Assembly (NCBI GenBank): GCA_009929715.1
Contig: RZZX01000018.1
Location: 1 to 34,985, forward strand
Direction of reading: 5' to 3'
DNA length: 34,985 bases
Origin: Bacteroidia bacterium
GTDB lineage: Bacteria > Bacteroidota > Bacteroidia > Bacteroidales > Bacteroidaceae
The notes beneath the pieces are model-generated. The model was given only the letters and a program-made list of their open reading frames with translations. It searched no databases and was not told where the DNA came from. A program made the position numbers and the translations under genes. Each line of letters starts with the position of its first letter. Positions within the stretch are counted from its first letter, which is position 1. Shown in pieces: positions 1 to 6,367 of the stretch.

Positions 1-27
1 TGTGTGATGACAGCAAAATAACCATTA

Positions 28-57
28 AGGGCTGATTTATGCAAATGAATCAGCCCT
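28..57. terminator. Stem-loop, possible terminator of a gene outside the window
   Basis: The arms agggctgatt (28-37) and aatcagccct (48-57) are perfect reverse complements, with a 10-base loop. There is no strong T-tract on either side, so this may be a terminator of a gene beyond the left edge, or just a structured intergenic element. No gene is visible between position 1 and 296; the rest of this stretch is AT-rich and otherwise featureless apart from one -7-like box. Confidence 0.4.
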
Positions 58-169
58 AATTGTATGATCTAATTAAAAAGGTTTATCGGACAGCAATAAT
101 TTTTTTTAAATTAATAAGTTGAAATTTGTTTGTGGACTCGCATGTCCTTGATATATATCAATTCTGGGC

Positions 170-177
170 CAAATGTA
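170..177 (-). promoter_or_regulatory. Candidate Bacteroidales -7 box pointing out of the window
   Basis: Read on the minus strand the bases are TACATTTG, a full match to the Bacteroidales -7 consensus TAnnTTTG. It could drive a minus-strand gene beyond the left edge. No clear -33 element was found, and the leader would be at least 160 bases, so this is tentative. Confidence 0.25.
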
Positions 178-296
178 TCCGGAATGTTTATCCCAGGCGA
201 TACACTTCTATCCTGTTTCTTTCCTTTTTTATTCTCTTTTTATCCTTAAATGGGTGAAAGTTAGCTGTTTGGTTCTAAAAAGGCGTTTTGAGTGGC

Positions 297-2675
297 TTAC
301 TTCCGATTGTTTTTAATTGTTTCGTATAGTTGGTTAATAATGGGACTCTGGTGTTCATTCTCTAGAGAGAGTTGTTCGATTTCTTTGCGTACATTGTATT
401 TATGTCGGTTGACGGTGAGCTGATCTACGTCCAAAACCCGAGAGATGGTATTGGCATCAATACCTTGGATGAAGAGTAGTACGGTGATGTTATACCGATC
501 TCTTCCTCGGCGTTTCATAAATGAGAGTTGACTGAGATCAGCGTATTTATCGGCGAAGTTGAGGCAGGCCTGTTTCAGCGTTTTGCGTAACTCTTTCTCT
601 GCTTCCCCCTTTTTATCATCCAAGGCATCGAACAACATTTTAACGTGACGTTCCAAAGTAGCCAGATCTTCTTCAATGGTGGGTAGCTCATTGGTCGTAG
701 TGGCTCCGATAGGTTTCTGCTGTTGGCGGTGATACCAATAATAGAGACCTCCTGCAATTACAACCAATAGCGGTAGAAGTCCGAGTAGCCCAAAGAGCGG
801 TGAGGGAGAGGGCTCTGTAATAAGGATAGGGGCTAGCTCTTGGCCATTATAGAGAAACAGACCGGAGTTGCACCCCAGCACCGCTTTTCGGCCATTCACG
901 GCAATACATGACTTTTTGAAAGAGAGGTCAGTGTATTGTGGAATCGGTACGCTTGGGTCTTCCAAGCCTTTGAAATTCAACCCGTGGTAATAGAGGATAA
1001 AATGTCCCTCATTGGGATTTCTATCTTGAACACCCACGATCGATTTAACATGTTTCATCGCTAGTAGGGTGGTATCTCGGTAGTTTAGCAGTCCTCGTGA
1101 GGTGTTTAGGTAAAGGCTTCCTCCATTCACAATCACGTCGTACGTACTTTCGTAAGCCGATAAGTCGCGCAGTTTTTGGAGTGGTGCCTCGTCTTGACTC
1201 TGTTTTCTTCCATACACCCCTTTATTCAGTGTAGCCACGAATAAGCTGTCCTCTTTTTCGCAGATGCCCACCACATAGGCGTCGACTGTATCCTTTACAT
1301 TGCTCGATGTGAGGAGCGGAATGGGTTTGATAGGTCTCTCTTTGATGCCGGTCCATACTCCCAAGAAGTTTCTAGTCCCGATGTAGAGTTGCCGTTGGCT
1401 GGTGGAGTAATATAAAGTATTGAAATTATTAAGCGCATGCGCTCCAAGAGGGCCAATTTCATTGAAATGCAACACACACGTTGCCCGGTTCTTTTTGATT
1501 CGGAAGAGACTTTTTGAGGTGGCCAAGAAGAGCGTCTCTTTGTCGGCTTCTACCAGTTTAATCACATCGTCGTGAATCTCCAACCCCTTTATCTCCCCCA
1601 GACACGTGGACTCTCTGTCCGGCTGGTTGTATCGGAATCTATACCGATGAAGTTTAAGGTCATCTGTCAGGAAATAGATGGTGTCGTTGCTCTTTTTATC
1701 GCTTACCGCTATGACATTATTGTCCGAGCCCAAAGTGTTTTGGTGGCGTGCAAAGGCATACAACTGTTCTTTGCAGGCCAGGTATAAGAAGTTCTTTCCC
1801 ATTAGACCAATCTGCTTACCGGTGCTGCTGATGCCGTTGGGCAGTTCACAAGTTAAGCGTTGCCCTTGTGCGTGGAAGGTGAGCGCATGGTGTTCGGCAA
1901 TCCATTCGTTGGGGTAGTTGGTATAGAAGCAGGCGTTGCCTTTATGAACGGTGATTGGCTGCTTATCGGGTGTTATCTTTAAAACGGAGTGGTCCAATAA
2001 GGCATAGACGGTATCCTTGACAAACGTGAGGTTGTTGATGGCTGAATCGATTAGAGCCGTTTGGAGGTTGGCCGAGACAGCGGGGGTGGAGGTTCGGTAT
2101 AGCCCTAAATCGCTGGCAATGTAGAGTGATCGGTTGTGGACCGCCACTTTGTTGACGCCAACATGAGCCGCTTTTTTACCCAATGGAATGGGAGATAACT
2201 CTTGGTCAAAGTGCGAAGCTGCTAAATTGAGTTGGTAGAAGCCGTTGCTTGTACCGATGTAGAGCAGCTGGTTGAGGCTGTCTTCGGCTAGGCTGTATAC
2301 CGAGTAGTTCGAGTTCTTGCCTTTGATATAGAAGCTCTCCACAGATGAACTATTGGGTCGATAGAGCTTCAGTCCGGCATCTCTTGTCCCGATGAAGAGT
2401 GAATCGGAGCGGTGTTCCAGAATATCGTATATCCGGTGGTTGCTTCCGATGTCATGCCGTTTCCATAAGCCGTCCTCTTTCTCTATGAGACATCCATCTT
2501 CTAAACCGATAAACAACTTGTGTGGAGCGTGCGAGGGGCTGATACAAGTGATGGACGCATCGAAGGTGTTGATGGTGAAGGTCATCTGCTGCTCTTGCGG
2601 TGCAGGTGTTGGCTGGCAAGCGGTTAATAAGTTCACTATGATCCATCCGGTGAGGAGATTAAACAAGGGCTTCAT
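297..2675 (-). CDS. Membrane-spanning one-component regulator: beta-propeller sensor, TM segment, HTH
   Basis: Probable transcriptional regulator of the locus. I start it at the ATG at 2675, because this puts a lipoprotein-like signal (MKPLFNLLTGW... ending LLTAC) at the N terminus; an upstream in-frame ATG lies at 2687. Residues about 30-620 form repeated short beta-strand units of the two-component-regulator propeller type (for example LFIGLEDG, LFIGTRDAGL, LYIGTSNGFY, LYIGTRN). One transmembrane segment follows (PLLVVIAGGLYYWY), then a charged helical linker and a C-terminal LuxR/SusR-like helix-turn-helix (DANTISRVLDVDQLTVNRHK). No histidine kinase, receiver or anti-sigma domain is present, so sensing and DNA binding sit in one chain, as in SusR. 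It is last in the train but has its own promoter box. The ligand is unknown; a muropeptide or MurNAc is inferred from context. Confidence 0.8.
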   Translation of the reverse strand: MKPLFNLLTGWIIVNLLTACQPTPAPQEQQMTFTINTFDASITCISPSHAPHKLFIGLEDGCLIEKEDGLWKRHDIGSNHRIYDILEHRSDSLFIGTRDAGLKLYRPNSSSVESFYIKGKNSNYSVYSLAEDSLNQLLYIGTSNGFYQLNLAASHFDQELSPIPLGKKAAHVGVNKVAVHNRSLYIASDLGLYRTSTPAVSANLQTALIDSAINNLTFVKDTVYALLDHSVLKITPDKQPITVHKGNACFYTNYPNEWIAEHHALTFHAQGQRLTCELPNGISSTGKQIGLMGKNFLYLACKEQLYAFARHQNTLGSDNNVIAVSDKKSNDTIYFLTDDLKLHRYRFRYNQPDRESTCLGEIKGLEIHDDVIKLVEADKETLFLATSKSLFRIKKNRATCVLHFNEIGPLGAHALNNFNTLYYSTSQRQLYIGTRNFLGVWTGIKERPIKPIPLLTSSNVKDTVDAYVVGICEKEDSLFVATLNKGVYGRKQSQDEAPLQKLRDLSAYESTYDVIVNGGSLYLNTSRGLLNYRDTTLLAMKHVKSIVGVQDRNPNEGHFILYYHGLNFKGLEDPSVPIPQYTDLSFKKSCIAVNGRKAVLGCNSGLFLYNGQELAPILITEPSPSPLFGLLGLLPLLVVIAGGLYYWYHRQQQKPIGATTTNELPTIEEDLATLERHVKMLFDALDDKKGEAEKELRKTLKQACLNFADKYADLSQLSFMKRRGRDRYNITVLLFIQGIDANTISRVLDVDQLTVNRHKYNVRKEIEQLSLENEHQSPIINQLYETIKNNRK

Positions 2676-2714
2676 CTGTACAAACATATAGCGGTTCAAC
2701 TTTCTTTTGGGCGA

Positions 2715-2722
2715 CAAAGTTA
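2715..2722 (-). promoter_or_regulatory. Candidate -7 box for the regulator gene
   Basis: The minus-strand sequence is TAACTTTG, a full match to TAnnTTTG, lying 39 bases before the chosen start codon at 2675. It suggests that the regulator is transcribed independently of the catabolic genes upstream. No convincing -33 TTTG was found at the usual spacing. Confidence 0.45.
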
Positions 2723-2740
2723 ATCGCTTTCCTTGGAATA

Positions 2741-2774
2741 AGGGGTGTTATTGGGGGCTTTTTTCGAAACCCCT
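2741..2774 (-). terminator. Weak hairpin after the SGNH esterase gene
   Basis: The six-base arms aggggt (2741-2746) and acccct (2769-2774) are complementary and an inner gggg/cccc pairing is also possible. It lies just after the stop codon of the esterase gene and before the promoter of the regulator, where a terminator would be expected. It has no T-tract on the minus strand. Confidence 0.3.
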
Positions 2775-2778
2775 CTGC

Positions 2779-3486
2779 TTACAGTACGTCTTTTAACGTC
2801 TCTTCCCAGATCTTATACCCCTCTTCATTGAGATGTAGCCCGTCGGTTGTCAGCTCTTTGCGCAGCACGTCATTTCCTTCTTCCGTAAACAGTGGGAAGA
2901 GGTTGAGGAAGGTGAGCCGACGTTCATGAGCCAGTTTAGCCAATCGCTCATTGATGAGTGGGATTAGGTTGGTTTTTCCGTCTAGCCTCCGATACCTTTG
3001 GAAACTCTCATTGATGGGCAATAAGCTTTGTAGGAGGAGTTTCGTGCGGGGGGAGTCTTGGCGGATTTTGTCGACAAGTTGGGTAACGAGCGTCACAATA
3101 CTGTCGACCGATAGATCATGGGAAACATCATTGATACCTGCCATCAGAATGATTTTTTTAGGCTTGCTTTGGAGGATCTCTTCTAAACGGGCATACATGC
3201 CAGAGGCGTCGTCGCCGATAATTCCTCGGTTGCGGAGGTGTTTTCTGGATAAGCGGATGCCCCAATTGCCGCCATTCTCCGTCAGGCTGTTGCCTAGCAT
3301 CACAATCTCTCTGCGACCGATTGGTTTCTCGGCCTTGAAGGCTTCTAAACGGGCATAGTAATGTGGAGAGCGGTTCTCGACAAGCGGTGGTGTGCTTGTT
3401 GTCATGGAATCTGTCACGTTGTTTTGCGCTGTGGCAGAGAGCGCGATGCTCAGTGCCACAGCACAGCATAAACCGAGTTTGTTCAT
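2779..3486 (-). CDS. Exported SGNH/GDSL-family esterase
   Basis: 235 residues with a clear signal peptide (MNKLGLCCAVALSIALSATAQ). The SGNH blocks are visible: block I as VMLGNSLTENGG with the nucleophilic serine, block III as LMAGINDVS, and block V as DGLHLNEEGY with the Asp-x-x-His pair. The family hydrolyses esters of acylated sugars, phospholipid head groups and similar substrates. The gene follows murQ after 13 bases and is the last catabolic gene of the train. In a peptidoglycan locus an attractive role is removal of O-acetyl groups from MurNAc, which would otherwise block glycan hydrolases. This role is inferred from position only; some family members are acetylxylan or platelet-activating-factor-type hydrolases. 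Confidence 0.85.
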   Translation of the reverse strand: MNKLGLCCAVALSIALSATAQNNVTDSMTTSTPPLVENRSPHYYARLEAFKAEKPIGRREIVMLGNSLTENGGNWGIRLSRKHLRNRGIIGDDASGMYARLEEILQSKPKKIILMAGINDVSHDLSVDSIVTLVTQLVDKIRQDSPRTKLLLQSLLPINESFQRYRRLDGKTNLIPLINERLAKLAHERRLTFLNLFPLFTEEGNDVLRKELTTDGLHLNEEGYKIWEETLKDVL

Positions 3487-3499
3487 GGTTGAGTGGTTT

Positions 3500-4330
3500 T
3501 TAGGATTGTTGCTCTGCCCCTGACCGGTAAGCGTCGACTGCTTGTTTTACGGAGCCGTGGGTGAGCAAGAGTGTTTGAGCTTGTTCGTAGGGGAGGTTGA
3601 GTTCCTCGATAATCATGCGTGTTCCTCGATCTACCAGCTTCTGGTTGCTCAGCTGCATGTTGACCATCTTATTCCCTTTGACACGCCCCAATTGAATCAT
3701 AACCGATGTGGTGATCATGTTGAGAATCATCTTTTGACCGGTGCCCGATTTCATGCGTGAGCTGCCGGTGACATATTCCGGGCCAACCACCATCTCAATG
3801 GGGACATCGGCTTCGGCAGCCATCGGAGAGTCGGGATTGCTGGTGATGCAACCTGTTAGAATGCCGTGCTTGCGAGCTTCGTGCATGGCACCGATCACGT
3901 AGGGCGTTGTGCCCGAAGCGGCAATGCCAATCACGGTGTCTTTGTTGTTGATGCCGTGTGCCAGGAGCTCTTCCCACCCTTTGGTGGTATCGTCTTCGGC
4001 ATTCTCTACTGGATTACGCAAAGCGATATCGCCACCGGCTATCAAGCCGATGACAACGGTGTTGGGCATTCCGAAGGTCGGGGGAATCTCAGAAGCATCG
4101 AGAACGCCGAGCCTTCCGCTTGTGCCGGCTCCCAGGTAAAAGATTCGTCCGCCTTGTTTGACGCGTGGTACGATTTGCGTGACGAGCTTTTCGATCTGTG
4201 GAATGGCTTGTTGTACGGCAAGGGCTACTTTCTGATCTTCGGTGTTGATCTCCTCTAAGAGTTCTCTCACCGACTTCTTTTCGAGGTCGGTGTAGAGAGA
4301 CGGTTGTTCTGATATTTTAATGAATGACAT
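3500..4330 (-). CDS. murQ: N-acetylmuramic acid 6-phosphate etherase
   Basis: Cytosolic lyase that cleaves the ether bond of MurNAc-6-phosphate, giving GlcNAc-6-phosphate and D-lactate. 276 residues, slightly shorter than the roughly 298 of the E. coli enzyme. The SIS-domain sugar-phosphate loop is GAGTSGRLG (68-76). Two glutamates match the catalytic pair of the family: E81 in LDASEIPP and E112 in NPVENAEDD. A second SIS-type signature, GSSRMKSGTGQK, is also present. The gene sits 9 bases after murK, the kinase that makes its substrate, and the D-lactate product has a candidate oxidase four genes upstream in the same train. The GlcNAc-6P product would need NagA and NagB, which are not in this window. 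Confidence 0.96.
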   Translation of the reverse strand: MSFIKISEQPSLYTDLEKKSVRELLEEINTEDQKVALAVQQAIPQIEKLVTQIVPRVKQGGRIFYLGAGTSGRLGVLDASEIPPTFGMPNTVVIGLIAGGDIALRNPVENAEDDTTKGWEELLAHGINNKDTVIGIAASGTTPYVIGAMHEARKHGILTGCITSNPDSPMAAEADVPIEMVVGPEYVTGSSRMKSGTGQKMILNMITTSVMIQLGRVKGNKMVNMQLSNQKLVDRGTRMIIEELNLPYEQAQTLLLTHGSVKQAVDAYRSGAEQQS

Positions 4331-4339
4331 ACACTTCGG

Positions 4340-5194
4340 TTATTGGGTGATTAGAACGGTTTGATGGTAATGCATTAAACCTTGCATTGGACTTTTAACA
4401 ATGTTGCCTAGGCGAATTCCGCACATCTCCGCCGCTTCGGTTAGAATCGGTTTATAATAAAAGGCTACCGATCCGATGAAGTGGACAGGGGTTTGTTGGT
4501 AGTTGTACTGCATGACGTTGCGTTTCAGAAAGTCAACAAAGCTGCGGAGGGTCATGTCGTGTATTTCCGGTAGGTCAATGTGCTGCGCTAGAAAGGGCGA
4601 CAAGCTGGCTAGGAACCGGTTGGGAAAGGGTTGCCTGTATACGCGATCGATGATATCGGCAGGGGTTAGCCCGTAGGTGTGGAGGAACTCTTCTTTTAAT
4701 CCTGCTGGCATCTGGTTTTTAAGCAGGTTGCCGATGAAGAGTTTACCTAATACGGCTCCGCTACCTTCATCGCCTAAGATGAAGCCGAGCGGAGAAACAT
4801 TGTTGACGATTTCTGTTCCGTTGTAGTAGCACGAGTTGGAGCCGGTGCCCAAAATGCAGGCGATGCCGGCTTGATGACCGCATAGGCCTCTTGCCGCAGC
4901 GAGCATATCGGTGCTGACCTCAATGTTGCCTGCTACCTGTAAATGGGTTGCAATGGCGCGACGAACAGTTTCGATCTTGTCCGGGAAGGCACATCCGGCG
5001 CCATAGAAATGAACCGTATCGAACTGCCGACTGCTGATAAATGGTATCAGTGAAGTCTGGATTTCGCGACTGATTTCCTCTTCCGACTGGAAGAAAGGAT
5101 TTATACCTCCGGTACTGAGTTGTTGGAGTAGTTGACCATGTTCTACAACGCACCAATCGGTCTTGGTAGAACCACTATCTGCAATAAGTATCAT
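4340..5194 (-). CDS. murK: BadF/BadG-type amino-sugar kinase, probable MurNAc kinase
   Basis: 284-residue ASKHA-fold kinase. Visible motifs are the phosphate-1 loop ADSGSTKTDW (5-14), a probable catalytic aspartate D96 in VSTDMLAAARG, the phosphate-2 loop LGTGSNSC (115-122) and GDEGSGAVLG (141-150). It would phosphorylate MurNAc imported by the permease to MurNAc-6P, the substrate of MurQ encoded 9 bases downstream. Its ATG overlaps the stop codon of the preceding DUF5009 gene in an ATGA arrangement, which suggests translational coupling. A clear paralogue lies at 29829-30686 outside the train. The MurNAc assignment rests on context; members of this family also phosphorylate GlcNAc and glucosamine. 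Confidence 0.88.
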   Translation of the reverse strand: MILIADSGSTKTDWCVVEHGQLLQQLSTGGINPFFQSEEEISREIQTSLIPFISSRQFDTVHFYGAGCAFPDKIETVRRAIATHLQVAGNIEVSTDMLAAARGLCGHQAGIACILGTGSNSCYYNGTEIVNNVSPLGFILGDEGSGAVLGKLFIGNLLKNQMPAGLKEEFLHTYGLTPADIIDRVYRQPFPNRFLASLSPFLAQHIDLPEIHDMTLRSFVDFLKRNVMQYNYQQTPVHFIGSVAFYYKPILTEAAEMCGIRLGNIVKSPMQGLMHYHQTVLITQ

Positions 5195-6354
5195 ATTTTT
5201 ATATATATTTTTTTCTTGTATAAAATGTAGCCGATAGACCAGTTTAGTGTCACAAATAATAAAGCAAAGGCGAGTGAGCCTGGATAATCGCCCAACAGAG
5301 GTTGGAGGATGACTTTATAGAGGTAACCGTGTAGGCTGATGTTTCCATCGGCATAGGGTATTAGAATGTTGCTTAAAAGGATGGAGAGCAGACCGGCCAT
5401 GACATAGATAAACAGCGGATTGACACCAAAGGATTCGAAGAAACGACACCAATTACGATGGCCTTTGACGTCGATAATCCAGATGAGGAGTGCCAAGAGG
5501 CTTGAGGCGAGTCCGCATGTCACGATGGCAAAGGTGGGCGACCAGATTTTTTTGCTGATGGGGCAACCGTAGCTGAGCAGGAAGCCGCTGAAGGTGAGGA
5601 TGGTACCGATGATAAATAGTCGTTCGATCTTCTCATCGACATTCTTGACTTGCATGAGCAGGCGCCCTACACAGAAGCCTATTAAGACGTGGGCGATGGA
5701 GGGGATGGTGCTGAGGAGTCCTTCCGGATCGATGCCGTTGTCTTTATACATGTGTGCTTCTCCAAGAATGGCGTGATCGACGACGGAGAGGATGTTGGTA
5801 CTGTCGTAAGCAAAGCCGTTGCCTAATTTTAAAAGGATGAAGTAGCCTCCTAGTAGCACGGCTATCAGGTAGGGGATGTATTGGTGTCTTAGCGTCAGTG
5901 CTAGAAGTGCGGTGGCACCGTAGCATAGGGCTAATCGTGGCATCACGCCTAATATACGCAGGTGATCGAATGTCCAGATGGATTGTCCCAACCGGCTGAT
6001 AAAGGAGAGCTCCTCTTCACCTAGCGTGTTCCAAGTGCGGCAGAATAGGGAGAACCATGCAATGCCTAAGCCGATGGCAAAGATGACAACGGTGCGTTTG
6101 ATTATTTTAAGGGCGGCTGTGCGACTGAATTGGAAGTCGTATTTCCGCAAAGAGATGTAGGTGGAGATGCCCATGATGAACATGAAGAATGGAAAGACTA
6201 AATCGGTCGGTGTGAGTCCGGTCCATTCGGCATGGCCTAAGGGGGCGTAAATGGAACTCCAACTGCCGGGGTTGTTGACCAAAATCATGCCGGCGATGGT
6301 GATCCCTCGCAAGATGTCGAGGGCCAATAGGCGTTTGTTGGTGGTTTGGTTCAT
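5191..6354 (-). CDS. DUF5009 polytopic membrane protein (NagX / heparan-glucosaminide acetyltransferase-like)
   Basis: 387 residues from the ATG at 6354. A start further upstream at 6408 would overlap the preceding gene by 41 bases and add a basic, non-membrane tail, so it is less likely. Around ten hydrophobic segments are visible. The N-terminal signature RLLALDILRGITIAGMILVN and the following PFFMFIMGIS are typical of the DUF5009/YeiB/HGSNAT acyltransferase group. NagX members occur in GlcNAc and MurNAc catabolic clusters of several Gram-negative bacteria; proposed roles are acetyl transfer to, or transport of, amino sugars across the inner membrane. Here it lies between the D-lactate-type dehydrogenase and murK. 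Its exact reaction is not established. Confidence 0.85.
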   Translation of the reverse strand: MNQTTNKRLLALDILRGITIAGMILVNNPGSWSSIYAPLGHAEWTGLTPTDLVFPFFMFIMGISTYISLRKYDFQFSRTAALKIIKRTVVIFAIGLGIAWFSLFCRTWNTLGEEELSFISRLGQSIWTFDHLRILGVMPRLALCYGATALLALTLRHQYIPYLIAVLLGGYFILLKLGNGFAYDSTNILSVVDHAILGEAHMYKDNGIDPEGLLSTIPSIAHVLIGFCVGRLLMQVKNVDEKIERLFIIGTILTFSGFLLSYGCPISKKIWSPTFAIVTCGLASSLLALLIWIIDVKGHRNWCRFFESFGVNPLFIYVMAGLLSILLSNILIPYADGNISLHGYLYKVILQPLLGDYPGSLAFALLFVTLNWSIGYILYKKKIYIKI

Positions 6355-6367
6355 TGTAGGTGTTTTT

